Source of the DNA: an uncultured Draconibacterium sp.
GTDB lineage: Bacteria; Bacteroidota; Bacteroidia; Bacteroidales; Prolixibacteraceae
Assembly: GCF_963676815.1 (NCBI RefSeq)
Contig: NZ_OY781365.1
Span: forward strand, 4,932,501 to 4,996,500
DNA length: 64,000 bases
Direction of reading: 5' to 3'
Shown here: in pieces, positions 1 through 8,576 of the stretch
Layout: each line of letters begins with the position of its first letter
Position numbering within the stretch: position 1 is the first letter of the stretch
Position numbers and translations under genes: made by a program
Notes under the pieces: model-generated
Databases searched by the model: none
The model's input: the letters and a program-made list of their open reading frames with translations, nothing else
Told to the model about the DNA's origin: nothing

Positions 1-2
1 AA

Positions 3-1076
3 TCAACGGGAGGACTTCCTGAAAGCGAAATTACCATTGCCTCGGCCTTAAAAAAAGCAGATTATTCAACCGCCATTATCGGGAAATGGCACCTGGGGCA
101 TTTACTGCCTTTCGATCCCAATTCGCATGGTTTCGATTACTATTTTGGAATTCCGTACAGCAACGATATGGACCAGACATTACCGGAAGGGGTATCGTAT
201 ATTGAAGCGTGCTCGAATCCGAAAGACGGCTATTTTAACGTGCCTTTAAAACGCAACCGCGAAACCATTGAGCAACCTGCCAACCAGCATACCATTACGC
301 AACGTTATACCGAGGAAGCGTTAAAATACATCGCCGAACATAAAGACGGACCGTTTTTTCTGTATATGGCTCACTCCATGCCTCATGTGCCGCTTTACCC
401 GTCGGAAGATTTTAAAGGCAAAAGCCTGAGAGGAACGTACGGCGATGTGATTGAAGAAATTGACTGGAGCGTGGGAAAGGTGATCGATGCCTTGAAAGAA
501 AATGGTTTGGATGACAACACGCTGGTGGTGTTTACCTCTGACAATGGCCCCTGGCTGATGTTCAACGAAAATGGCGGCAGTGCCGGTTTGTTGCGTGGCG
601 GAAAAGGCGGAACGTATGAAGGCGGAATGCGGGAGCCAACTGTTTTCTGGGGACCGGGAATGGTTGATCAGGGAGTGATTACCGGACTGGGTACGACCAT
701 GGATCTGCTTCCAACGTTCTGTAGTATGGCCGGTGTGGAACTTCCAAACGACCGCGTTTACGATGGTTACGATATTTCTTCGGTGATTTCGGAGAAGGGC
801 GAATCGCCGCGTAACGAAGTGATTTATTACAGGGGGCAACAGGTGTATGCGGTACGAAAAGGAGCCTACAAAGCCCATTTTATCACCCAACCGGCATACG
901 GTGGAGGAGGTCCCACTGAAAGGGAAATCCCGGAATTGTATAACCTGAATGTTGATCCGTCGGAGAAATACAACATTGCGGAACAACACCCTGATGTAAT
1001 AAGAGAACTAACGGAACTGATGGAAGCACATAAAAAGACGGTGGTTCCGGTTGAAGATCAGTTGGTAAAACGTTAG
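3..1076 (+). CDS. Sulfatase (S1 family), 5' end outside window
   Basis: The reading frame is open from base 3, so the gene starts upstream of the window. The visible part carries the sulfatase motif GKWHLG near the start, then a TSDNGP metal-site motif and a typical S1 C-terminal subdomain. Family knowledge: S1 sulfatases hydrolyse sulfate esters, in Bacteroidota usually on host or algal polysaccharides, in the periplasm or at the cell surface. The formylglycine cysteine motif (CxPxR) would lie in the missing N-terminal part, so catalytic competence cannot be judged. An internal ATG at 168 is not the start, because homology to the family continues upstream of it. A second sulfatase follows 90 bases downstream on the same strand, which suggests one operon. 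The exact substrate class is unknown. Confidence 0.93.
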   Translation, partial: STGGLPESEITIASALKKADYSTAIIGKWHLGHLLPFDPNSHGFDYYFGIPYSNDMDQTLPEGVSYIEACSNPKDGYFNVPLKRNRETIEQPANQHTITQRYTEEALKYIAEHKDGPFFLYMAHSMPHVPLYPSEDFKGKSLRGTYGDVIEEIDWSVGKVIDALKENGLDDNTLVVFTSDNGPWLMFNENGGSAGLLRGGKGGTYEGGMREPTVFWGPGMVDQGVITGLGTTMDLLPTFCSMAGVELPNDRVYDGYDISSVISEKGESPRNEVIYYRGQQVYAVRKGAYKAHFITQPAYGGGGPTEREIPELYNLNVDPSEKYNIAEQHPDVIRELTELMEAHKKTVVPVEDQLVKR

Positions 1077-1166
1077 GCGTTTTGCAACGCTCTCTGTTCT
1101 TTTGAACAAGGCGAGTATCATTCAAGGGAATCAAGTTTGAAACAGAACCATTAAAACTAAACCATA

Positions 1167-3047
1167 ATGACAAAATTAAAATCGATGAAAGCCACGCTGA
1201 TTATTCTGCTGTTTGCACTGCTGCAGAGTATGAATGTTTGGGCACAGCAAGACCGCCCCAATATTTTGTGGATTACCAGCGAGGATAACAGTCCATATTT
1301 AGGCTGCTACGGCGATGCCTTTGCCACCACGCCAACGTTGGATAAACTGGCTGATGAAGGTTTCCGCTATACCAATGCGTATGCCAATTGTCCGGTTTGT
1401 GCTCCGGCGCGGAATACGATTATTACCGGGGTTTATGCGGCCTCGAACGGAAATGAACAGATGCGAAGCACCTATCCGAAATCGGAAACCGTAATTCCCT
1501 ATCCCGAGCTGTTACGAAAAGCCGGTTATTACTGCACCAACAACGTAAAAACCGACTATAACTTTGCCGGCGATTACAACAGCATGTGGGATGAGTGCAG
1601 CAGAACAGCACACTGGAAAAACACGCCGGACGGAAAACCATTCTTTGCCATCTTTAACCTGCTGACCACGCACGAGAGTCAGTTGTTTCCTTTTATTCCT
1701 GATGAGGAGCTGAGGCATAAACCGGAAGATGTGGTTTTACCGCCGTATCATCCCGATACCGAAGAGATGCGTCACGACTGGGCACAGTATTACGACAAGG
1801 TGCAGGATATGGATGCGCAGGTTGGCGATTTGCTAAAAGAGCTGGAAGAAAGCGGTCTGGCCGATAATACCATTGTTTTTTATTATGCCGATCATGGCGG
1901 TGTGCTGGCACGCAGCAAAAGGTATATTTTCCAAACCGGAACATGGGTGCCGTTTATCGTTCGCATTCCTGAAAAATACAAACAATTTTTCCCTGCTGAA
2001 AAACCGGGCGACGCTGTTGATCGCAACATTAGTTTTGTTGACCTTGCGCCAACCTTGCTAAGTATTATAGGCGAGGAGAAACCGGATTACATGCAGGGCA
2101 ACGCTTTTCTTGGAAACGCGGTTGAGCCGGAACCTGAATATGTTCATCTTACCCGTGCCCGGATGGACGAACGTGTTGATATGAGCCGTGCGGTGCGTGA
2201 TAAAAAGTACCGTTACATTCGTAACTACATGCCGTTTCGCATTTATATGCAGCACCTGGCTTATTTGTTTAATGCACGTTCTGCGCAATCGTGGGAAGAT
2301 TATTACCTGGCCGGAAAATGTAACGATGTGCAAAGTATCGCATTTCAAACCAAACCGGTTGAAGAGCTTTACGATACCGAAAACGATCCGTATGAACTGA
2401 ATAACCTTGCCGATGATCCGGCATACAAAGAGGTGCTGGAGCGTATGCGAGAAGAGAATTCCCGCTGGATGAAAGAGATTAGGGATGTTGTGTTGATTCC
2501 TGAAACAGAATACACAGAAAGGGCAGGAGACGGGGCGATGTATGATTACATGCGATCGGCAGCTTGTCCGTTTGATGAATTACTGGCAGCTGCCGAACTG
2601 GCAACACAAGCTGGTAACGGAGCGATTCAGCAATACATTGAATTACTGAAGAATGATGATTCCGCGTTGCGTTACTGGGGCGTTACCGGGCTGCTTAGTC
2701 ATATTGAAAATGCAGAACCGGCATTGACTGCATTAAAAGCTGCAGCCGATGAGGATGCAACCGCAACCGCCGTTTTAATCGGTGAGACATTGTCCCGATT
2801 GGGAGAAAAAGAACTGGCCGAAAAGATCTTTCTACGCATTCTAAACGATGAAAACCGTACAATGCATGAGCGAAACTGGGTATTGAACAGTGTTGACGCG
2901 ATCGATTTCAGAACTCCGGCAGTTGAAAAATGGATAAAAGACTTCTACGATAGTAAAAGCGAGGAGCTGAAAGGATGGGATATTTTCAGTAACTACGATT
3001 TCTCGATGTGTAAAATGATCCTTGAAAGGTGGGAAGTCATTGGATGA
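1167..3047 (+). CDS. Sulfatase (S1 family) with C-terminal helical repeat region
   Basis: This 626-residue protein begins with a hydrophobic signal peptide ending near WAQQ (residues 8-27). The sulfatase core follows. The formylglycine motif CAPAR lies at residues 78-82, and a DHGG metal-site motif lies near residue 240. After about residue 470 there is a helical Ala/Leu-rich region that resembles HEAT-type repeats, longer than a minimal sulfatase. Family knowledge: a cytoplasmic or periplasmic maturase converts the CxPxR cysteine to formylglycine; a cysteine form needs the radical-SAM anSME type, which is not encoded in this window. The sequence looks closest to the heparan-N-sulfatase-like branch of S1, but I cannot assign a subfamily or substrate without alignment. 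It sits downstream of another sulfatase and is followed by a strong terminator. Confidence 0.93.
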   Translation: MTKLKSMKATLIILLFALLQSMNVWAQQDRPNILWITSEDNSPYLGCYGDAFATTPTLDKLADEGFRYTNAYANCPVCAPARNTIITGVYAASNGNEQMRSTYPKSETVIPYPELLRKAGYYCTNNVKTDYNFAGDYNSMWDECSRTAHWKNTPDGKPFFAIFNLLTTHESQLFPFIPDEELRHKPEDVVLPPYHPDTEEMRHDWAQYYDKVQDMDAQVGDLLKELEESGLADNTIVFYYADHGGVLARSKRYIFQTGTWVPFIVRIPEKYKQFFPAEKPGDAVDRNISFVDLAPTLLSIIGEEKPDYMQGNAFLGNAVEPEPEYVHLTRARMDERVDMSRAVRDKKYRYIRNYMPFRIYMQHLAYLFNARSAQSWEDYYLAGKCNDVQSIAFQTKPVEELYDTENDPYELNNLADDPAYKEVLERMREENSRWMKEIRDVVLIPETEYTERAGDGAMYDYMRSAACPFDELLAAAELATQAGNGAIQQYIELLKNDDSALRYWGVTGLLSHIENAEPALTALKAAADEDATATAVLIGETLSRLGEKELAEKIFLRILNDENRTMHERNWVLNSVDAIDFRTPAVEKWIKDFYDSKSEELKGWDIFSNYDFSMCKMILERWEVIG

Positions 3048-3053
3048 AGCTTA

Positions 3054-3092
3054 TACAAAAATACCCGGCAAACTTTGCCGGGTATTTTTGTA
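3054..3092 (+). terminator. Rho-independent terminator after sulfatase pair
   Basis: A perfect 19-base inverted repeat (3054-3072 with 3074-3092) has a GC-rich core ACCCGGCAAA and ends in a T-run. It begins 7 bases after the sulfatase stop codon. The symmetric A-run and T-run mean it could work from either strand. Confidence 0.9.
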
Positions 3093-3140
3093 TATAAGTC
3101 CAACATAATCCAATAGCAAAATCTGCCGCAAAATTTATAG

Positions 3141-3207
3141 ACTCTCCCTGATTGTGCCTTCGACACAATCGTCCCTCTCTACGGGTAGAGAGGGAGTGAG
3201 GGAGAGT
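3141..3207. repeat. Three-way-junction palindromic repeat
   Basis: A 9-base outer stem (3141-3149 with 3199-3207) encloses two perfect hairpins. The first has a 7-base stem, GATTGTG with CACAATC (3150-3156, 3164-3170). The second has an 11-base stem (3172-3182 with 3185-3195) built from TCCCTCTCTAC. The whole element lies between the sulfatase terminator and a convergent gene. It has no coding potential. The compact cloverleaf-like form resembles REP/BIME-type intergenic repeats. I found no second copy in the window. Confidence 0.75.
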
Positions 3208-3278
3208 AAGTTGAATATTGTTTTTTATTGGTTTCTGTTGATGATTACCGGGAATTATGATTGTTTTTTGTAATGTCT

Positions 3279-3785
3279 TTATATAAATACGATAATGGCC
3301 GCGAATACCAGTCCGGCAATAGCCACATACACACCCTTGCGTAACACCTTGTTTGTTTTGGTATACATAAAAAATGCGGAAACTGAAAAGAACAGCAATG
3401 AAATACCAAAGAAGATATTTAGAAAATACAAAGGCGAATTGGTGGTTGCTTTGTGCAGGCTCTCCAGCTTTTTTAGAACAAAAGGCAGCTCTTTAACCGT
3501 GTAGGTTGCCACACGGCTTGTTTTGTCGTATGTTCCCTGTTGAAAAGTTATCGTATTGGCATCTTCTTCCAAAACCTCCAGGTTACGTATAAAAAGTTTA
3601 CCACCCAACTCCTCTGCCGGAACGTTTGCTCCAATTTCGCGCTCTGTAACCTTATCCTGTTTAAGAAAATCCGTTGTGCGGAAAATCATAATTGTGCCGC
3701 TAAGGGCATAAATTGTCATAATTCCGGCCAGGAAAAATCCCAGATACCGATGATAAACTCTAAACGTTTTACTAATCTTGCTCAT
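3279..3785 (-). CDS. PepSY-associated transmembrane protein
   Basis: This 168-residue membrane protein has an N-terminal helix starting with a YHRYLGFF segment (about residues 12-34) and two further helices near the C-terminus (about residues 115-140 and 148-168). A soluble segment of about 80 residues lies between them. The layout matches PepSY-associated TM proteins, which are often tied to respiratory or flavin-based electron transfer and metal reduction. It is the last gene of a minus-strand set with an Arg/Gly-rich membrane protein, a DUF4405 cytochrome-like protein and a DUF5916 protein; a 111-base gap separates it from the gene before it. The role in electron transfer is inferred from family and context. 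No haem or flavin motif is visible in this protein itself, apart from the histidine in the first helix. Confidence 0.75.
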   Translation of the reverse strand: MSKISKTFRVYHRYLGFFLAGIMTIYALSGTIMIFRTTDFLKQDKVTEREIGANVPAEELGGKLFIRNLEVLEEDANTITFQQGTYDKTSRVATYTVKELPFVLKKLESLHKATTNSPLYFLNIFFGISLLFFSVSAFFMYTKTNKVLRKGVYVAIAGLVFAAIIVFI

Positions 3786-3896
3786 AAGCGTAACTCTTTT
3801 GTTTAATCATTAATAATTAATTACTTGCTGGTTTTAAAGTTGGTCGGTTCTGAATTTTGCGAATATGATACTTAAACTAAACTCAACACCAATGGT

Positions 3897-4391
3897 TTAA
3901 TCTGACTTGTTATTTTTTCTTGATTTTACCCATTTTGTCAGCATATCCAGGTAAATGGTTACAACTGAAAATCCGGCAAACACAATAAAAAACCAGCCTA
4001 CATTAGCCAGTCGAATGCTGTTGCCTCTTCTGGTATCGCGTCCGTGTCCTCCTCTGAAATCGCCTCTTTCGCGGGTAATGTTTTGTGCCCGGCCCTGTCT
4101 TGTACTGTCATTTTCAAATCGGGCGCCTCTTTCGGCAATTAGTCGTTGCCGAACACTGTCGGGCAGGTTTTCAAAACTCTGGCGCTCTCTGCCGCCAAAA
4201 TCCTGTGGACGAGCTCTGAAGTCTCTTCCTCCGCGGCCACCTCTTTCAGGACCACCTCGACGGGTATTTTGCAAATCGTTTGTTTTAAATATCCAGATGC
4301 TGCGTTCGATAAAACGTAATCGTGATAAGCCATATAAAGCAGCAATAACTATTGCCAGCGAAATTATTCCGTTGATGATCTTTCTGTTCAT
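3897..4391 (-). CDS. Small membrane protein with Arg/Gly-rich external loop
   Basis: I do not recognise this 164-residue protein. It has a hydrophobic helix at each end (about residues 7-25 and 130-152). Between them lies a loop of about 95 residues that is very rich in Arg, Gly, Asp and Gln, with repeated RGG, GGRD and RGD-like steps (for example ERGGRGGRDFRA). Its start codon overlaps the stop of the DUF4405 gene by 4 bases, so the two are very likely translated together. The loop looks disordered and strongly positive; it may bind acidic polymers or partner proteins. The reading frame is supported by the ATGA overlap and by the two clean membrane segments. Confidence 0.7.
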   Translation of the reverse strand: MNRKIINGIISLAIVIAALYGLSRLRFIERSIWIFKTNDLQNTRRGGPERGGRGGRDFRARPQDFGGRERQSFENLPDSVRQRLIAERGARFENDSTRQGRAQNITRERGDFRGGHGRDTRRGNSIRLANVGWFFIVFAGFSVVTIYLDMLTKWVKSRKNNKSD

Positions 4392-4831
4392 GCCTTTACT
4401 TTTTTGAATTTAAAACGTAGTTGTACCCATTTCCAGTGAAGCCCCAGGTGAATGCCAAAAAGCGCCAGTGTTATAAACGAAGAGCTGGTGTGCATCACCC
4501 GCCAAAACATGCCTGAGCCTCCAAGATTCATCCACGAAAAATCGATGGTTCGGGCAATGGCAATTCCACTCAATATCATTAAAACCATCCCGGCGAGCAG
4601 AAGCACGTCAAGTACATAATTTAATCGTGCACGGCCCGGTGAGCTTTTAAAAAAGCAAACAGTTACTTTTTTTATCCAGCTCCAGTTAAGTGCTTTGTGC
4701 AGAATGAAGAACAAGCCAATTATCAGCCCGGCCCATTCGTGGAATTCCAGCCCGTAAAACGACCGTGGATCCATTAACAATAACATTACTATCAGTATCA
4801 GAATGTTTAAAATCAACTTAATTCGATTCAT
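4388..4831 (-). CDS. DUF4405 membrane protein, b-type cytochrome-like
   Basis: This 147-residue protein has four hydrophobic helices. Histidines sit in or at the edges of the helices in pairs: FHEW and LHKALNW in the second segment, MHTS and IHLGLHW in the last. This is the pattern of DUF4405, described in the literature as a flavinylation-associated cytochrome that probably carries two b haems. It overlaps the Arg/Gly-rich gene by 4 bases and lies 3 bases after the DUF5916 gene, so all three should be one transcript. I infer a role in moving electrons across the inner membrane. The quinone side or partner reductase is not identified here. Confidence 0.82.
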   Translation of the reverse strand: MNRIKLILNILILIVMLLLMDPRSFYGLEFHEWAGLIIGLFFILHKALNWSWIKKVTVCFFKSSPGRARLNYVLDVLLLAGMVLMILSGIAIARTIDFSWMNLGGSGMFWRVMHTSSSFITLALFGIHLGLHWKWVQLRFKFKKVKA

Positions 4832-4834
4832 AGC

Positions 4835-7066
4835 TTATAATCTAAATGTGTGTGTATATTTTAATAATATGGTTTGCGAAAGAAATCCCGGAGGAGTGGG
4901 AGTAACATCCGTTTTGTCAGCAAAACGCGAATCGTTCAGCACCAGGTATAGGTCGTTGCCATCACGAGGATTATAACGAAGTCTGAAGTTGGAAAGAACA
5001 ATATTTTCCAGCTCGTTGTATTGCATGTAGGCACTCATCGATAATTTGGTATTCAGCATATAAGTGGCTTTTAAACGCGCCAGGTTATTTGTGAATTCCT
5101 GGTTTGTTTCATCAAATCGCACTTTGTCGAACTTGTAAAATGCCGAGAGTTGAAAACTGGACGAGATGTTAAAGTCGGTTTCCAGCTCAACGGCAAATTG
5201 GTTCCCATCGTAAAATCCGCCTCCATCGATACTAAATTCGGCAACAATTTTTTTAGTGCGTGGTGTGTTAAAATGCGAGCGCAAAGCCCAAAACGAATAG
5301 TCGCCTTCTTCAACAACAATACCGCCCGGTAAATTGAAATCAAAAGGAACACCTTCTTTATTATAGCCGGGGCTAATAAACATACCAATTCCGTTTTTCA
5401 GGTCCATCTTAAATTGTGGTGCCAGTTCCATGTTCTCAATTTTCCCGTCTTCCATCCGGCTGGTTAAATTAAAATCTCCTTCAAATGAATATCGGAATAT
5501 CGGTGATGATTCTACGGGTGTCCAGCCATAACCCATGCTGGCCCTGACTTCGTGGATATTGTTGATAAAAACGAATCCCGCTTTAGGATCGAAATTCTCC
5601 CCCCAGTATGCATATTTGCCTTCGTATAAAAAACCTTCCTCTGAACGGCGCTGAAGATCGATGGAGAAATAAGTAGGATTCATTGAAAATAACTCCGCAT
5701 CCATGGATTTATCCTGCGATTGTGCCAGTTTTATAGCCACATAATCTATGTCGGTGTATTTAAAAATACCGTCGAAACCATAAGCAATATTGTAGCTTCC
5801 ATCAAATCCAAGACGTGTTGTCATCATTCCACCGATATATGAATTTTCGTTGATAACCTGCCTCCGTAAGCGGGCAACACCAAAGTTCTCAGAGGGTGTT
5901 TCTTCAAAGTCGGCAGTATTCATATCCAGGAACCCAACGTCCCATTTGCCAACTCTACCCACCATTCGCACTCCGCCGTAAATGGTTACGGGCTCACCTT
6001 GTGCAATTCCGATATTACGGCTGTAAAACAGGTTTTGCGGGCCTCCCAGTTCATAGCTGAATATACCGGAGCGTTCCTGGAAGAACAACCTTTTTTCGGG
6101 GAAAAAAAGCGAGTAACGCGTTAGGTTAACCTGTTCATCATCGGCTTCAACCTGGGCAAAATCGGTATTCACGGTAAAGTCAAGTGTAAGGTTATTATTG
6201 AGGTTGTATTTTACATCTAAACCACCGGTTAGTTCCGGATCATCTGATTTTACGTAATCCGTTTCACTTTCATTTAGCTCGTTCATGCGGGTGGTTCCTC
6301 CTAAAACGTATGGAGAAATATAAACCGGATTACGCGGATTGATATTTTCAAAGACAATGGTTTTTGCCAGCGATGGACGGGTGTTGGCATCTCGACCATA
6401 TTTAGTGTCGATAGCCGGGTAGGTGTCAATTTCGTTCAGGTGACTGATGCTCCGGCTAATGATCAATCCCATTTTTGTGATGTCGTTTTTGCTCTGAAAA
6501 CGTAAGCTTGAAAATGGGATGCGCATTTCAACATGCCAGGCTTCATCTGTGATTGTGGTTTTTACATCCCAGTAAGAGTTCCAGGTGTAGTTTTTAGAGC
6601 TCATTCCGGGGCCGGGGCCACCACCTTCGCCATCATTCGAAACCGAGTAGTCGATCTTCAAACCCGATGGCATAGTGAAAAAAGCCAGCGCGTTTTCATT
6701 ATCGTCGTACGAGTCGAGCAGAATCCCAAACGCATCTGAGTTTTCCGATTCCTCGTCTCTTTTTTTACTGGTTGATACAATGTTGTTTACATCCTTATAA
6801 TAAAGAATTGCACCAACCCATAAATAGTTGTCATCAAAAGTAAGGTACACCTCGCTTTGTTCCGACGGTGGATTATTAAAAACCGGGAAATGCATGGCAA
6901 GCGGAAATTCCTGACTTAGTTTCCAGGCCGGTTCATTTACCAATCCGTCAAATTCAATTTCGCCGGTCAGTGGTTTAATACCTACTTCGTTTTGAGCTTG
7001 TAAGTCAAGATTAGATAACATAACGAAGAGGTTCAATAAGATAATGTAGCCGATTAGATTTTTCAT
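4835..7066 (-). CDS. DUF5916 protein with CBM9-like N-terminal domain
   Basis: The 743-residue protein begins with a signal peptide ending near LQAQ (residue 25). Residues of about 30-220 form a CBM9-like beta-sandwich (ITGEIEFDGLVNEPAW-type start, then a conserved DDNYLWVG segment). The rest is a long run of alternating beta-strands ending in FRL, as expected for an outer-membrane barrel of the DUF5916 family. The function of DUF5916 is unknown; the CBM9-like part suggests carbohydrate binding. It is the first gene of the minus-strand set with DUF4405 and PepSY proteins. Its 5' region faces a divergent metallo-hydrolase gene. Confidence 0.85.
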   Translation of the reverse strand: MKNLIGYIILLNLFVMLSNLDLQAQNEVGIKPLTGEIEFDGLVNEPAWKLSQEFPLAMHFPVFNNPPSEQSEVYLTFDDNYLWVGAILYYKDVNNIVSTSKKRDEESENSDAFGILLDSYDDNENALAFFTMPSGLKIDYSVSNDGEGGGPGPGMSSKNYTWNSYWDVKTTITDEAWHVEMRIPFSSLRFQSKNDITKMGLIISRSISHLNEIDTYPAIDTKYGRDANTRPSLAKTIVFENINPRNPVYISPYVLGGTTRMNELNESETDYVKSDDPELTGGLDVKYNLNNNLTLDFTVNTDFAQVEADDEQVNLTRYSLFFPEKRLFFQERSGIFSYELGGPQNLFYSRNIGIAQGEPVTIYGGVRMVGRVGKWDVGFLDMNTADFEETPSENFGVARLRRQVINENSYIGGMMTTRLGFDGSYNIAYGFDGIFKYTDIDYVAIKLAQSQDKSMDAELFSMNPTYFSIDLQRRSEEGFLYEGKYAYWGENFDPKAGFVFINNIHEVRASMGYGWTPVESSPIFRYSFEGDFNLTSRMEDGKIENMELAPQFKMDLKNGIGMFISPGYNKEGVPFDFNLPGGIVVEEGDYSFWALRSHFNTPRTKKIVAEFSIDGGGFYDGNQFAVELETDFNISSSFQLSAFYKFDKVRFDETNQEFTNNLARLKATYMLNTKLSMSAYMQYNELENIVLSNFRLRYNPRDGNDLYLVLNDSRFADKTDVTPTPPGFLSQTILLKYTHTFRL

Positions 7067-7407
7067 AAGGTTATCAGTTGAATTGATTTTCTACGTTTTT
7101 GCTTTTGACTTGAAAAATTGAATTTGGATTAACGACCACTTGTTGAGAATGTTAGCGGGAAATGGCGGAAAGAATCATTTGTTCGTTATGTAATGTAGAA
7201 TTATTGTGGCTACAAGCAGAGTCCTTTTGAAGTGTAGACTTTTCGCGCATAACTAGGTTTTGTAAATAAAGGCAGGAAATCTCTTTTAATTTTGAAGATT
7301 CATTTTCAGTAAATCGGGTAATTAAATCCGTAATATGGATAAGTTTTTAAATCAAATTCTTACCATTTTTGTTATTGAAATTATTGGGTAAAAAGCCCGG
7401 TTTAGTT
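7067..7407. other. Divergent intergenic region, no feature recognised
   Basis: This 341-base stretch separates the divergent DUF5916 and metallo-hydrolase genes and must hold both promoters. It is AT-rich. I see no convincing hairpin, repeat or known operator, and no copy of the TAGGGT-N15-TGTAT element found elsewhere in the window. Confidence 0.5.
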
Positions 7408-8517
7408 ATGAAGAAAACAATAGGAATACTGGTAACACTCGTTTTATTAATTACTTTAACAACCATGATTACAATTCGACAGAAAAAATTTGGTCAAACA
7501 CCGCGCGGAGAGCGGTTAGAACGTATAAAAAACTCGCCCAATTACAGAGATGGAGAATTTCAAAATCTTAGTAAAACCACAACTATCACTTCCGACAAAA
7601 GCCGTTTTCAGGTGATGAAGGATTTTATGTTCCGGGAGAAAACCCGGGTAACGCCCGAAAGCGAAATTCCTGTAATTAAAACCGACATAAAAGCACTAAA
7701 CCCTAAAGAGGATGTATTGCTTTGGTTTGGTCATTCATCGTATTTTATTGGGATGAACGGGAAAACATTTCTGATTGATCCCGTATTTAGCGATTATGCC
7801 TCTCCATTTTCATTCATCAATAAAATTTTTAAAGGCACCAATGTTTATCAGTCCGAAGATTTACCGGCAATAGATTATCTGATCATTACGCATGACCACT
7901 GGGATCACCTGGATTATAAAACCGTAATGAATTTAAAGCCCCAAATTGCCCATTTAATTAGCAGTTTGGGCGTTGGGCAGCATTTTGAATACTGGGGATT
8001 CGATCCTTCAATAATTACAGAATTGGATTGGTATGAAGGAACAGAATTGGATAATGGCTGGCAATTGACAGCTACACCGGCCCGCCACTTTTCAGGACGG
8101 GGATTGAAAGGAAACCAAACTTTCTGGTCCTCTTTTGTGTTAAAAACGCCCGATTACAAGTTGTTTTTAGGTGGCGATGGGGGATACGATACCCACTTTG
8201 CAGAAATTGGTAAAAAATTCGGGCCTTTTGATCTGGCAATCCTGGAGCAGGGACAATACGACCAAAACTGGAATCTTATTCATACAATGCCCGACCAGGT
8301 ATTTACTGTTGCAAAAGATCTTCAGGCGAAGAAGATATTGCCGGTTCACAACTCAAAGTTTGCTCTGGCCAATCACCCTTGGGACGAACCTCTGAATAAA
8401 ATAACAGAAAACCATGCTGATTTGGGCATTCCGGTATTGACGCCAAAAATTGGCGAGCCGGTATTTCTGAAAGACAGCACACAAACTTTTGATAAATGGT
8501 GGACAGAACTGAATTGA
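7408..8517 (+). CDS. Metallo-beta-lactamase-fold hydrolase (UlaG/NAPE-PLD-like)
   Basis: The protein has the MBL-fold zinc site ITHDHWDHLD (HxHxDH pattern), a later HFSGRG histidine, an LGGDGGYD aspartate and a PVHNSKF histidine. The segment WFGHSSYFI at the start of the core and the overall order match UlaG-like and NAPE-PLD-like hydrolases. I chose the ATG at 7408, giving 369 residues with an N-terminal membrane anchor (residues 3-22, after MKKT). The frame extends upstream to a TTG at 7369 but that part is unlike a start region. The membrane anchor suggests action on the periplasmic side or at the membrane surface. The substrate is unknown; a lactonase or phosphodiesterase on lipids are both possible. 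It stands alone between two divergent or separate genes. Confidence 0.85.
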   Translation: MKKTIGILVTLVLLITLTTMITIRQKKFGQTPRGERLERIKNSPNYRDGEFQNLSKTTTITSDKSRFQVMKDFMFREKTRVTPESEIPVIKTDIKALNPKEDVLLWFGHSSYFIGMNGKTFLIDPVFSDYASPFSFINKIFKGTNVYQSEDLPAIDYLIITHDHWDHLDYKTVMNLKPQIAHLISSLGVGQHFEYWGFDPSIITELDWYEGTELDNGWQLTATPARHFSGRGLKGNQTFWSSFVLKTPDYKLFLGGDGGYDTHFAEIGKKFGPFDLAILEQGQYDQNWNLIHTMPDQVFTVAKDLQAKKILPVHNSKFALANHPWDEPLNKITENHADLGIPVLTPKIGEPVFLKDSTQTFDKWWTELN

Positions 8518-8576
8518 TTAAATATTAATTTAGTACAAAATACATTTCCGAAAAGAAACCAATAAAAAATATAATC

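Noticed and set aside
321..989. Long minus-strand open frames opposite the sulfatase genes
   Set aside because: They follow from codon bias of the true genes on the plus strand and show no domain or start signal.
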